56,986 nt of DNA, from assembly GCA_051453625.1 (NCBI GenBank), contig JBOZIK010000001.1, forward strand, positions 20,797,769-20,854,754, in the 5' to 3' direction. The notes under the pieces are model-generated. The model had not been told where the DNA came from. It ran no database searches and saw only the letters and a program-made list of their open reading frames with translations. Below are positions 34,107 through 46,100 of the stretch, in pieces (the first letter of the stretch is position 1; the number at the start of each line of letters is the position of its first letter). Position numbers and translations under genes: made by a program. This DNA comes from Welwitschia mirabilis. Lineage: Eukaryota; Gnetophyta; Gnetopsida; Welwitschiales.

Positions 34107-36145
34107 ACACTTAACTATCCCATCAATCTAAATCAAGATTAAATCAAGTCTTAATTAAAGTGTCACTTCAATTACACATTATTTTCACTTCACTTGTACT
34201 TAACTCAACTATATGATTCCTTTATTTTCTTATAAATAAAAGAGTTGTGGATAATTTTACTTTATTTTTAATGTTCTTTACATTTAGATAAGGTACCTTT
34301 TTATTTGTTTCTCTTCTTATCTTTTTACATTATTCTTTAATTCTCTTGATGTTTTTTCATACTTTTACTTTTCTATTCTTCCTTTCCACTCCCTCCACGT
34401 CCATCCTCTTTTTCTTTTTTCATCCCTTCATGAATCTTTTATTCTTATAGGTATTAAATGCATTTGAGCTTTCTGAATCAAGATTTACAAGGTTTCCAAT
34501 TAATATTTCCAAGACTCTTTAACATATTCTACTTAGATTCAAAGATCATAGCCATGAATTTCAAAGGTATGGATTCTTGCAAAGATTTTTTAAATATCAA
34601 AGGGGCTACATGTAAGTTAATATTTATTAGCAAGGAATCTTAAACTTATTGACTTAATTTAAACTTAAGTGGGTATTAGCATTAAATTAATCTAATATGT
34701 TTTTTTTTCTTTATTTCAAATTTAGATAACCCAAAATCTACATGTACCACTCCTTTGACCTCAAGTGCCATTCCTTTAGTCACTCAAATCTAGGTAGAGT
34801 GCATATTATCCTTAAGTTAATGAAAGATACCTTTGGCTTGTCTCATGGTTTAATCCACCATAGAAAGTTACTATTTTATCACCATTCATGCGCCCATAAA
34901 ACAGTACGGGGGTTACCCCGGCTAACTCCTACCATGTAATACATGTGTAAACAACTATAATTTTATAAATCTACTTTGCATGATTTTGTTAACAATAAAT
35001 GCTATCAACAAGATTATCATAGAGTTCTCTTAAGAAAAATTTTAGCTCTTTACTTTACTACAATTAGATTACTGATTTCTTATTTTAGATTCCTTCATTC
35101 TTAATCTTCTGAACTTCTTGAGTATGCAATCTTCATAGCCTTAGCATAAAGTAAGGATATGTGTTTTAGTTAGAGTGACAACATCTATCTTAAGATTTTT
35201 TCTTGATTAAAAAGGGCCATGATAATTTTCAACACAAGTTTTATTACTTCTGAAAGAGGTTTTCTATTTCTTTTGTTTGCTCGTTAAGGTAGAGGAACAT
35301 TTTCTAATATTAAATGAATTTTTCTTTCTAAGGCCTTAGTTATGGATACCTCTAAATTTTCATTTTTAAATCATCACATATCTCTTTCTAACTCTAGTGA
35401 GAAGGAAGAAAATGAAGGCACACTTGCATTTTTGTGAAGGAGTGGATTTTACACTTTAAGGGTGAGAAATTCTTTTTCACCCTAATTTTTTATCATCTTA
35501 TTGTTCTTAAATCATGTTCATTGTTAATTATTATAGATGGATTAGTAAGAGGAATCCTCTATGAAGACTCTAAGTTAAATTTTCTAAGATAAAAAAAATG
35601 TTTTATTGCAACCTTTCTAACTTGTGATTTAATAAGTTGAATATGAGGTGGAGTAACCCCTTAGATTAAGGCAAAGTAAGCATAAACTTAGTAGAATAAC
35701 ATCCCTCCTTTTTTATTTCTTAGATTTTCTATTTTCATTCAACTATTTCTTTTATTAATTTACTTCTTTACTACAACACTACCAAAGAGTACCTTCCCAT
35801 GCCTTACCCCAAGAGCAAGGGAAGTTAAGCATGGACAAATATTTCAATATTTGTTCTCATGCTAAAGTAAGTAGATTCCTAGGTTTGAGCTCGATCAAGG
35901 TTAAAAGTTCTAAGTGTTTTTGAACTAGATGAAACCACTCTAATGGGATTATAACTTTGATGAATTTTTGCAATTCAATGACTTCTTTATGATAGCTTCA
36001 GTGAATCTAAGATAGTTAATTACTCTAGTAGAATATCATCTTTAGTCCTATTTAATATGTCCCATCCTTCCTTAGCTACTTTAGCTTTTATGGTTTTTCA
36101 TGCCTCTTTTGACTTGTAAGGAAGTTTTTATTCTTATTTTTATTA
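34107..36145. other. Unassigned, LTR-like segment included
   Basis: 34231-34240 has a TATAAATAAA box after an AT-rich lead and before a long T/C-rich stretch (34270-34440), as in an LTR U3/R/leader on the plus strand. A less decayed GC-richer phrase around 34900-34935 (CGGGGGTTACCCCGGCTAAC) resembles conserved LTR wording of plant gypsy elements. 35000-36145 gives no certain family. Confidence 0.35.
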
Positions 36146-36530
36146 TTACTTTTTTCCTACGTGTTCCTTGCGCATGCATTTCGCTGTGATTTGAGTTCCT
36201 TTCCATGTTAATGTTTTGCCTTTTTTTTTTTGGGGTGCAATGAGAATGACCAACAGATGCAATGGTAATGTTTGTTTTATAGTTTTTCTTGCCTCATGGC
36301 TATGATTTCCACATGAAGCGGTGAGAAGCAAACGATAAAGAGAATGCGAGAAGAGGCAAACGGTGGGGAGAAGACGAGAATGGTGGAAACAGTGGAGTGT
36401 AAAAAGAATAACAGAGGTAAGAGAGAGAGAGCGATAGAATGGAAGCAGGTAAACAGTGCAAAAGGGAAAGAGCAATGGGCAAGAGCATTGGAGGAAAGGG
36501 TAAGTTTCCCAACGCAAATATTTAATTAAT
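36146..36530. other. CpG-retaining island, possible exon or transcribed end
   Basis: In contrast to its surroundings this stretch keeps many CpG sites (for example 36173-36183, 36319, 36346, 36361, 36375) and is less AT-rich. Plus-strand open frames up to 62 codons are Lys/Glu/Arg-rich and resemble nothing I know; a GTAAG donor-like site follows at 36501. A minus-strand frame of 123 codons is equally unrecognised. It could be a 5' exon of a host gene or a noncoding transcript, or a recent insertion. Confidence 0.4.
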
Positions 36531-37170
36531 AGTTTGCATTCCTACTTATGCATTTACTGTGTGAAGTTTTCTCAGCATTTCTTATATACTATTTTTTCCC
36601 CTTCAAACGAATGCTTTAGATTGGAATGTTGTGTGTTTTAAAAAAAAATGTTAAGGCATTATGAATTCTTCTCTCTCCATGAATTTTTTTTTAATTGTAT
36701 AAAATGAAATACCTGACAAAAAGCTTGTTTGGAGAATGTTAGTGTAAATAATAGCAGTGATTTCTGAATATTATTCTTTGTTAATCTGAATACACCTTCA
36801 TCTTCATTCTTAGGCTTTTAAGTAACATTTCATCATTCAGATTAGAGTGTCAGTCTCTTCTGTTGCATTTCCACATACATCCTCATGCATTAGTAGCTTT
36901 TTAGTTAAACATATAAGTCATTTCTAAATAGCATTCAGTTTCTTGAATAACGTCATTATGAAATAAGTCTGTATGCTACATTTTCTCTTTCTTAAGCACT
37001 CTTAGTTGGTTTTGCATTGGTTTCTCACCTATGCCAACTGATCAAATTTTTCAATATTAAATGCCTTCAAGAATGTTAGGCAATAGAAATTGTATCATTA
37101 GGCTTTTCAACAATAGCAAAAAGACTAGAAAATATGAAGAAAATGATGTATTAGTAAGTAAATATATTCA
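36531..37170. other. Nothing recognised
   Basis: AT-rich sequence without a readable family on either strand, between the CpG-retaining island and the extreme AT tract. Confidence 0.5.
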
Positions 37171-38850
37171 TATTATGCGATATTATATTTCACATAAGTT
37201 GTACTTTTTTTATATATACTATATCACTTAGTATATTATAATACATCATATCACACATACATTATATTACATTATATGTTTTATAACATTATATTATTTT
37301 AAATATCATGTATCATAATATATTATATATAACTTATATTATATAATAACATACTATAATATGTTTATTACATGCAATATATTGCATACACATTATATTA
37401 TGTTGTTTTATAATATACCATATTATGTAATGTAAGATTTTATTAAATTATGTAATGTATATTATATTGTATTATATTCCATTAAGTTACCTTCTATCAC
37501 ATTATAATGTATTATATTTTATTATATTATGATAATACTATATTATATCATGATTATATTATTTTACATTTTATAATGTATGGCAAGTATAATGTATTGT
37601 TTTGCATATACATCATAACATATTTTATTATTTTATTTTATATGCGTAAATATTAAATTGTACTATGATTATAATACATTAGATTATATTATTGTATCAT
37701 ATATTATACTATATTATGTTAAATCATATTCTTATAATATGTAGTATATTATTTGATATTAAATTATGTTATTGTATGTGGTATTACTACTTAATATGAT
37801 ATTATATTAATTTATGTTATCTCATGTGCATAATATTACATTATATTCTACTACAGACTATGCTCAATGAAATGATATTTTAGACTGTGTTGTCTCATAT
37901 NNNNNNNNNNTTGACATGGATATATTATAATATGTTATATTGAATTATATTTTATTATGTTAATTTCTACAAATAATGTTACATATAACTAGATTGTAAT
38001 TACACTATATTGTTGAAATATCTTATGTTAGGTATTATATCCAATAAATTATATCACTCATGAATTATATTATATAATAGTATATGAATTATATGCATAA
38101 TATTATATTATGTGATATTTAGTTGCATCATTTGCATAATGTTACAATTGTATTATAAAGGTAAATATGTTTATCATGAAATGTATTAGAGGTGCTAGTT
38201 TTGATTTGATCAATAAGATCTTGCATGCATACATACTCTTATTTTCATCATCAATCTAATATGCAATCCTATACAAACTTATCTGATAGCCATATTGTGA
38301 TTTTACATCATTATATTAAATCTAGAACATATGTATTATATTATATAATACATCTTTATATATTGTACTATATTAATTTAGATTATATTAAGTTATAATA
38401 CAACGCTATTTTTACTTTGTGTTATATTATAAATAGTACATCGTAGTTATGCTATATTATAAAATATTGTTTTATATTATAATCACACTATAGAATATAA
38501 AAGTAAATATAATAAATTACAATATCTTGTGATTAGAATATCATATTGAACTACAATTATAGTATTATATTATATTACATTATAGATATAATAGATTATA
38601 TAATAACATAAGTGTAGTATATATGGTATATTGTCTTAAATTACATTGCACGTAGAATATATTATGTTGCATATATATGGCATTATATTATGTTCCACAA
38701 TAGACGTAATATTATATTATTTTATAACATGGTAATCAATATGCATATTGTACTATATTATATGTGTGATATTATATTATCTCATAATAGGATAACCCAT
38801 ACATATATATATATATATATATAACCCTACAATATTATAATGTAAGAGGA
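37171..38850. repeat. Extreme AT-rich degenerate TATTATA tract
   Basis: About 1.7 kb made almost wholly of TATTATAT/ATTATAT words with scattered G and C, no coding, and a 10-N gap at 37901-37910. It ends in a short (TA)n run at 38803-38822. It may be a degenerate minisatellite or an AT-rich region of structural importance (base-unpairing or matrix attachment); neither can be decided here. Confidence 0.8.
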
Positions 38851-39477
38851 GACATGTTTAATTCTAAAGAGAGGATTAGTGTTAAGAATAGATAATGATA
38901 AAGCTAGTATTTAGACAAGATTAACTACTCATCTTGATGTCTTACATGCTATTGTTAGTACAGTTATCTTAATATAATGCTTTTTCATACTTAGTCACTC
39001 AGTAATTAATTTTACTATGAATGTTAGATGTTGTTGGTTATTGACTAATAATCATGCTTATTTTAATATGATTGATGTAATTATATTAAGTATGATTTAG
39101 TTATCTAATGATGCAGGTTTAGCACTTTCTTTAGTGTCCATGGTCACCTTGATATGCCTTATCGCAATCTAGATATGTAGCTTAAACTTATTACCTTACA
39201 TGTTCATGCTCATGAATTGAATGTTTTAAGAAGTTATTTATTACATTGTGTACAATAATATACCACTAGTAATTTTTCTATGATGCTTGTTGAAAATAGC
39301 TAGGCATAGAATTAGCTTCTTTATCCCTTAACTTCTTTGATACCAAGTCTATTGAGGCTAGGGATCTAATTCAGTGCATATGGACTAGTTCCTTTGGGCA
39401 TTTATATATTTACATATTATTAGATTTATTATATCCTATTGTAAAAGGAGCGGCTATGAGGTACCCTGCCTAAATGG

Positions 39478-39479
<2 letters not shown>

Positions 39480-39545
<66 letters not shown>

Positions 39546-39651
39546 NNNNNNNNNNNNNNNNNNNNNNNNNNNNNNNNNNNNNNNNNNNNNNNNNNNNNNN
39601 NNNNNNNNNNNNNNNNNNNNNNNNNNNNNNNNNNNNNNNNNNNNNTGTGTG
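39480..39651. repeat. (TG)n microsatellite across a 100-N gap
   Basis: Thirty-three uninterrupted TG units (39480-39545) run into a 100-N gap and resume with TGTGTG, so the array is longer than shown. It translates as poly-Val/Cys or His/Thr frames, which are not genes. Confidence 0.95.
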
Positions 39652-39705
39652 CGCATACCTATGTGTTAATCGCATTCCTACATCATGTTATATTATTGAT
39701 ATTAT

Positions 39706-39995
39706 TCCTCCCATTGGCTAATACTAAGATGAGGGAGAGATCTGGGGGGGTCTCTTTACATGCTTAGTTGATAGAGCTACCAATGGTTATTTATATATCT
39801 TCTTTCATCCCATTGGTTGATACTAAAATGAGGGAGAGATTTAAGGGATCTCTTTACATGCTTAATTTATAGATTTACTAATGGTTATTTATATATATTC
39901 TTTCCTCCCATTGGCGTAGACTAAGATGAGGGAAAGAGTCGAGGGACCTCTTGACAAGCTTAGCTTCAATGTGTCTAATGGATATTTTGGCCAAG
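39706..39995. repeat. 98-bp tandem repeat, three units
   Basis: Units at 39706, 39805 and 39903, each opening TC(C/A)TCCCATTGG and holding GATGAGGG(A)GAG and a CTCTT(T/G)ACA(T/A)GCTTA phrase. The third unit is the most diverged. Confidence 0.9.
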
Positions 39996-40104
39996 TGACT
40001 AGGGGTTTACTATATATTCATTTGGGTATCCATATATGATTTATATTAATCATTCACATGCATTGTCATTGTTCATGCATTAGAATTCCTCATTAGGAAT
40101 GATT

Positions 40105-40158
40105 GTTATAACCTTAAGAGTTTCTGACCTTGTTATAACCTTAAGAGTTTCTGACCGA
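40105..40158. repeat. 27-bp tandem duplication
   Basis: GTTATAACCTTAAGAGTTTC followed by TGACC occurs at 40105 and 40132; only the last two bases of the unit differ. Confidence 0.9.
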
Positions 40159-40732
40159 CTGTCTCTTATATTTTTAGACATAGCTATTGATGCTTATGTA
40201 TATATTTGTGTGAGTAATACGTTTTAGTGACATGTCATTTCATATGTCATGATACTCTCTTGTACTTGGGTTAACTATTACATTTTTATATTAGTTTATG
40301 CTTAATTCTGTCCTATGCCACTGACACAGACTACCTTGATTTATCATACACTCATGCATATTGGTGGAGATGGAAATGAGGTCTAAGATAGAATTGCATA
40401 TGGTCTGATCTCCTTTGGATGAGGATATGTAGGTGTGGTTTCTTGGTTGTTGATGCAACCAACCATTCGATCGTAACTCACACATCTCTCTGGCATGTTT
40501 TTTAATGAGATTTTTAAATAACCTTTAGTTTGGATGTGCTATTAATCTGGTGAGCTATCCTCGTATAGTTCTCCTGAGGTGTATCCTATGGGTAACCAAG
40601 AGGTAAGTCTCTTATTTACAAACTAATTGATACACTACAATAATTAATCGAGTCTTGTATGTTAATTTTAATTTAAAAAAAATTTCCATGTTTTCATGCT
40701 TGTTAAGTCCAGCCTAAGAGTGGGTTGTGACA

Positions 40733-42139
40733 GTATATGATCTCTGCATTGGCATAGAATAAGCAAACTACCTCCACAATAACCTTTGGATAAGGTGTCA
40801 GCAATTTTTCCCATACCTAATACTTAAAAAGCTACTCTATTAGAAGCAAATGTGATTTCAATGTAGATACTTAAATTTCTCTTTCTTTGATAGTGGTTTT
40901 GGAGTTAAATTTAATGTCAAAGTACATCCGCGTATGGACAAAGAGATATACTTATTTAGAGGTAAAAGCTTTAACCTCCTTTCCCTTTGTAGAGCATGAG
41001 AATCTGGGATTCATTTGGACTCAAGACACACTGTTAGAAAAACTAATGAAAATACAAAATCATGGATATTACTTTAATAATTGAAAAGCAAGGAGAGTAT
41101 GCAATAAACATGTCACATGATGATAATAAGACATAAAATAGTTTAATTTTAACTCCTCCTATAAATGTGAATTTAATAAAGATAAGATCATAAAAAATAT
41201 TATTAAAAATCTAACCAAACATGAAATAAAGGAATAATCATAGTCATGTAATCAAAACAATGGTATAGACTACACAACAGTACTCAATTTGGTACTTAAT
41301 AGCTTTAAAACTTCATTTTAATCATAAAAACAATATCATAGGATGAAGAAAAGTTCAGAATATTACTTAAGAAGTAATGAAAAAAGGTAGGAGAGATATT
41401 GCAAAAGCAAAGAATAATAAGTAAAAGTAGTAAAATTAAAATAAGAAAAGAGATACTGAAGGAAAATTTATAAATTCTAAATTAAATTTAATCAGACCTA
41501 TGAGATATTATAAAAAGATAATGAAGAGTATTATAGGAAAGTTAGAATTTGATAAAATAACTACGAAACACTGAGTGGCAACTTTAAAGCCTTGATCGAG
41601 GTGAAAAAGAGCCAGAGTATAAAGAAGGAGTTGAAAAAATAAAGGATACCAAATGAAACCCTACCTTGAATTTATAGAATTGCACAAGTTAATAGTAGAG
41701 GATTAACCCCTACAGTTAGGTAGCTGATCATTTTAAAGGGATTAATACTAATTTGATTAACAATAGTTAACCTATTAAGAGCACCAACTGACTAGGGCAT
41801 TAGACCTTCTAATACCTAGGTTAACCATCCAAAGACTAAAAGTGACAAGAAGTAAGGTGGTCAATCTTATAGGTTACCCACTAAGGTCAACTGCCTATAA
41901 TAGCAGATCAACCCACCCAAATGAAATAAAAGGCAAGTCAGATTTCTAAAGTAAGATAAGAAGGATAGAAAATCTTAGAATTAGAAAAGGTAAAGAAGAT
42001 GTTAGGATCAAGGTTTAGAGGATATGATGAAGAATAATTCAAGGACAAGATGCTAGGTTTAAGGATTTATAGAGATAAGAGAAGTAGTCTTAAGAGAGAG
42101 GTTTATTAATTAGGTAACTGATGATTAATGGGGACATAT
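40733..42139. other. Unassigned; possible 3' LTR of the copia element to its right
   Basis: It lies where the 3' LTR of the minus-strand copia element (42140-47272) should be and has GTTAACC/GTCAACTGCC-type words at 41700-41890. I could not align it to 47275-48300, so this remains a positional guess. Confidence 0.3.
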
Positions 42140-42500
42140 TCAACCCTAATATCCTTAGAATCTATATGATCTCTAATGAAGTAATAGCTATTGTTGATAT
42201 GTTTGGTTCTAGAGTGAAGGACAAGATTTTTGGATATGCTTATTATACTAAAGTTGTCATAGAAATTTTATGTCTTGAATTAATAAATGTCAAGGTCTAG
42301 AAGGACATGATAAATCCACAAAAATTGAGTAATAAAACTACTAGCTGCTACATATTCAACTTTGGTAGTTAATAAGGCTATAAAAGTTTATTTCTTTAAA
42401 TCTTGACTTACTAAACAAGATCCTAAGAAACAACAATAGTGCTTTTCTTATCATGCCTATAATCAACCTAATTAGCATTACAAAAATTGGATTAATACAA
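42140..42500 (-). pseudogene. Ty1/copia RNase H remnant
   Basis: Minus strand near 42480-42410 reads C-N-A-N-x-V-D-Y-R-H-D-K-K-S-T, matching S-D-A-D-W-A-G-x-x-x-D-R-K-S-T of copia RNase H. Both Asp of the D-A-D site read Asn (G-to-A). Downstream the frame is lost among stops. Position after RT fits a copia order. Confidence 0.6.
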
Positions 42501-42599
42501 TGTAATATTTCTAGAAAATTAAATGTCATAGTTTAAGGTTTTTTTTACATATCTACAAATCTATTTAATAGCATCAAGATGAGATTCTTTGAATTTGAA

Positions 42600-43990
42600 T
42601 TGATACCTAACACATGGTCCTATTAAAAATGTGATGTCAAGCCTACTTGTAATTAAGTAGAAAAAACTTTCAATCATGCTACTATACAACTTGATGTCAA
42701 CATTTTTTCACTTTCATCTACATCGATTTTTTCATTTGTTCCCATTGAAGTTGATACTAGTTTAGAGTTCTCTAAATCAAACTTCTTCACTAGTTTGCTT
42801 GTAAATTTTTATTGTGATAATAATGTATTATCTTTTTTTTTTTTTTTGCTTTACCTATAATTCAAAAACCATTTATAGCTTACTTAGATGACTCATTTCA
42901 AAATGATTAATCATAAGTTTAACAAGCTTATGAGACATTAAGTTCATGGTTTCTCTAAAAATAATATCATCAACATAAATTTACACAAGTAAAAAATTTG
43001 AATTAACCTTTTTGATAAATAAAGTTTTATCTATCTTACCTCCAATGAAATCATGATCTAATAAAAAAGAAGTTTTTAATACTATGATTTTGGTGCTTGT
43101 TTGAGTTCATAGAGTATCTTCTTCAACCTATAAACATGGTGAGGATACCCTAATTCTTCAAATCTAGAGGATTATTTTATATATACAATTTCATTTAAAG
43201 TACCATTTAAGAAAGCATTTTTCACATCTATTTAATAAATCTTGAAATTGTATAAGATAAAATAAGGAAATGTGAATATATTCTAATATAGGCACAAGTA
43301 TAAAGTTTAAGCAAAATTAATACCTTTTATTTGAGTGTAACCTTATGCTACCAGCCTTGCTTTATCTCTTACTACTTGAGAGTTTTTATTTAATTTGTGT
43401 TTCTGTGGGATTAGAATGATCCTCTGTTACAGCCAAAATCTGTGGGAGCATCCACAGAAAGTCACGAATAAACCATTCAAACCAGCTCAATTATTTTATT
43501 AACATTGAATCAATTTATACAACAAAATTTTTATATTTGGCCTTAACTAACTCCTAAGTTATGGATCCCAATAAATGTAGACCTAAACTAACCTTAAATT
43601 TAAAATAACATATACCTAAAATAAAATCCAACAATTTCAAGATCCATTTAGTACTAATAATGTTATGATCATTTGGCCTAGAGACAAGCTTCAAAACTTT
43701 ACTTTTCTTGAATTGGTCAAGTTCTTCTTACATGGCATTAACCCAACATTCATCTTGTTTAGCTTTGTCAAAAAACTTAAGTGCTAAAGTAGAAATAAAG
43801 CAAACATTTGCACAAACTAAACTTCTAGTTTTTACCGTATTAAACACATCTCCAATTATATATTTAATAGAAAGATCTTTGAGTGTAATTATTTTTTTAA
43901 GAGTTAAGGTTTCTTTGTGATGTTATGAAGGTAAACTAGGTATATGTTTGATCAATTGATTGAATTATTTCAAAAATTAACTCTACTTTA
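42600..43990 (-). pseudogene. Ty1/copia reverse transcriptase remnant
   Basis: Minus strand: E-E-L-D-Q-F-K-K-S-K-V-L-K-L-V (usual E-E-L-x-x-F-x-x-N-x-V-W-x-L-V) near 43720, S-T-K-W-I near 43640, then a 209-bp insertion, then D-K-A-R-L-V-A-x-G-Y-T-Q near 43350, D-V-K-N-A-F-L-N-G near 43215, V-Y-R-L-K-K-I-L-Y-E-L-K-Q-A-P near 43125 and the catalytic Y-V-D-D at 42966-42977. It is clearly copia RT with its catalytic Asp pair still coded, but broken by stops, the insertion, a T15 run at 42833-42847, and small shifts. Confidence 0.85.
43425..43633. mobile_element. 209-bp TG...CA insertion in copia RT
   Basis: Starts TGTTACAGCC, ends ATCCAACA, and splits the RT between T-K-W-I and the D-K-A-R-L-V segment, where the usual linker is a few residues. 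Near its start CTGTGG and CCACAG form a perfect 6-bp stem around a 6-base loop (about 43441-43458). The size and termini suggest a small solo LTR, such as one from a TRIM-type element. The 5-bp flanks TCCTC and ATTTC match only partly. Confidence 0.6.
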
Positions 43991-44159
43991 TCATCTTCAG
44001 ATCCACTCTTGTGAATGCTTTCATCAATTCTAACATGTACATATTTGTTAACTCTGCTTAAGTTTTTCTTAAACTCAATAGGTTTTACTTCTTTCAGAAT
44101 AGACAATAAAAATTCCTTCTTGAAGATTTTGAATCAAATTTATTTGTTATATCGTCATT

Positions 44160-44960
44160 ATTTAATATGTAGCATTTACCACTAAATATTTTAAAATATT
44201 ACACATTAGGCCTTTTTCCTTTTCACATCTCATAAAGGATTTTAGTTGTAATAGGTTTAGGAAAGGCTCATTTAGATATGTAATAAGTAGTATTGAGAGG
44301 TTTAGTCCAAAATCTCTTAGCCATGTCCTTTTCTTAAAGCATAGTCCTAGTCGTCTATTGAAGTACCCTGCTCTTTTTTTCAACAACACCATTTTGTTGT
44401 GAGGTCTTTGGGACTAAAAATTCATAAGTTAAATCTTTCTTTTTATAACATTCATCAAACAATTCATTTTTAAATGCTTCTCCGTGATAAATTCTAATCC
44501 TTTTAATGTTGTAACTAGTTTCATTTTCTAGTCTCTTACACAAGATTTTAAATTTTTCAAAAACTCCATTTTTGTGTTTAAAAAATAGCGCACAAGAAAA
44601 TCCAATAAAATCATCCATCACAACTGATAAATATTTCATTTCCCTAAGACTTTCTATAGGGGTAGAACCTATAAGATCAAGATGAAGTGAATCTAGAGAA
44701 CATTAAGAGGAAATGTGATCAATCTTAGTAAAACTTTTTGTTGTTTTTTTTTCCAATTGACAAGATCTACATAGGTCTCCTTCTTCTTTTCTTAGAATAG
44801 GAATAACCTTAACAATATTATGCTTAGAAATGTTGTAAAGATTCTTCTAATTAACATATCTTAGACATTTATGATACAGTCTTCGGTCTTTGGAAGTAAT
44901 AGAAGATAAACATTTACTGCTCATCGATTGCCTAATAGAATAAACATTTTTATCCCTATC
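44160..44960 (-). pseudogene. int: Ty1/copia integrase remnant
   Basis: The minus strand holds L-C-R-S-C-Q-L-E (end of the zinc-binding region, usual C-x-x-C-x-x-G/A-K), L-H-L-D-L-I-G-S, Y-L-S-V-V-M-D-D-F-I-G-F (usual Y-x-x-x-x-I-D-D-x-S-R-F), R-I-R-I-Y-H-G-E-A-F (usual K-I-R-S-D-H-G-G-E-F), and P-K-T-S-Q-Q-N-G-V-V-E-K-K (usual P-R-T-P-Q-Q-N-G-V-V-E-R-K), in the best open stretch 44355-44639. The second catalytic Asp (S-D-H-G) is Tyr. Order gag, integrase, RT is diagnostic of copia. Confidence 0.9.
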
Positions 44961-46100
44961 GCCAAACAATAAAATTGTTCTATACTTATCTAAAACATGA
45001 TAAAAGAACTACATAATACATATATATATTTATGACAAATTTAGTTGATGCTAAGGAGGTTGTGCTTTAGCCTGTTAACATAGATAACATTGTGTATTAT
45101 TGGAAAATCTTTACCACCTATAGTGCTAATACTCTCCACCATAGCTCTTTCATTTTTTTTAAACATTACAGCCCTCCCATTACATTTATCCATTTTTGTG
45201 AAATATTCTTGTGTCTTATATCATTTGCCTTAAATAACCTTTGTCAAAGTACCCATAAACATTATTAGTGGCTATTAGTATGGCATAAATTAAAGAACTT
45301 TTTTATGCTTTTTCATTGTTCCATCTAATATTAAAGTTAGGTCTTTTCTTAATAAATTAATAACTAGGTATAGCTTCAAATTAAGAGAGTACATTATTGA
45401 AATGAAAGTTAAGTTTGGTATGATCAAACCTAATACAAAACTAACAAATGAGAGATTTCTTATTCTTCTTTTTAAAATTAATATTCTGATAATAAGGTTG
45501 AACATCATCTGATTTAATGTTTAGATACATTAAACATTTACCCTTGGACAAATATGAATATTTGCTTGATGAGGCATGCACAAAAGAAGAGGACAAAAGA
45601 TGTAACATATCGTACATCACTTTTATCACTTAGTGTTCTTTACCTGAAAAACATTATCTCTAAGAATTTGTTATGTGTAGAAAACTTCAATACAATTTTG
45701 TTTAAATTATTAATTTTTAGAAAGCAAACACTCACATTCCTTTTCCCTTTACTTTCACAAGATCTTAAAGATATTGAATTTTTTTTTTCAATATGCCTTT
45801 TAATAATCTAAAGTATTCTTTGTGATTTCCAAATCAGATGTCAATTTCTTATTTTTTGTTCATATTAAGCTATGTTTTTCTTTAAGATAGTGTTTTCTTT
45901 TAGGATCCTTTTGCTTTCTTCCAATAGCTCTTAGTAAACCTCTATTACTCTTACATCCTCTTCCTTATCATCATCCAAATTCTTTTTTATTTTTTATTTA
46001 ATGGATGTTGGTTCATCATCTTTAATGTTTGAGAATCAATCTATTTTTTCATTACTATCTTCTTTACCTACAATTAGTAAAACAATTCTCAAATCTAATT
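44961..46100 (-). pseudogene. Copia gag-to-integrase linker, poorly readable
   Basis: This is where a copia protease and pre-integrase domain should lie on the minus strand. I could not place a D-S-G/D-T-G site or the H-x-R-L-G-H segment with confidence; reading frames are short and AT-rich. Confidence 0.4.

Larger units (their letters stand above)
38851..40732 (-). mobile_element. Probable gypsy LTR on the minus strand
   Basis: Read from 40732 on the minus strand it begins TGTCACAACCCACTCTTAGG, a typical TGTCACGACCC-type start of plant gypsy LTRs decayed at CpG. The LTR would run left; its other end is not clear and may reach the AT tract. It contains the GT microsatellite, the 98-bp triplicate and a 27-bp duplication. 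No partner was found. Confidence 0.4.

Noticed and set aside
34895-34935. GC-rich phrase suspected as tRNA or rRNA fragment
   Set aside because: No cloverleaf and no match to a conserved RNA; it reads better as less decayed LTR wording.
36146-36517. Minus-strand frame of 123 codons
   Set aside because: Ser/Leu/Cys-rich complement of a purine-rich run; no family features. Kept only as a note on the CpG-retaining island.
39429-39767. Open frames of poly Val-Cys and His-Thr
   Set aside because: Produced by the TG microsatellite and N bases; not genes.
41560-42139. Confirmed 3' LTR of the 42-47 kb copia element
   Set aside because: Could not be aligned with 47275-48300 by eye; left as a positional guess.
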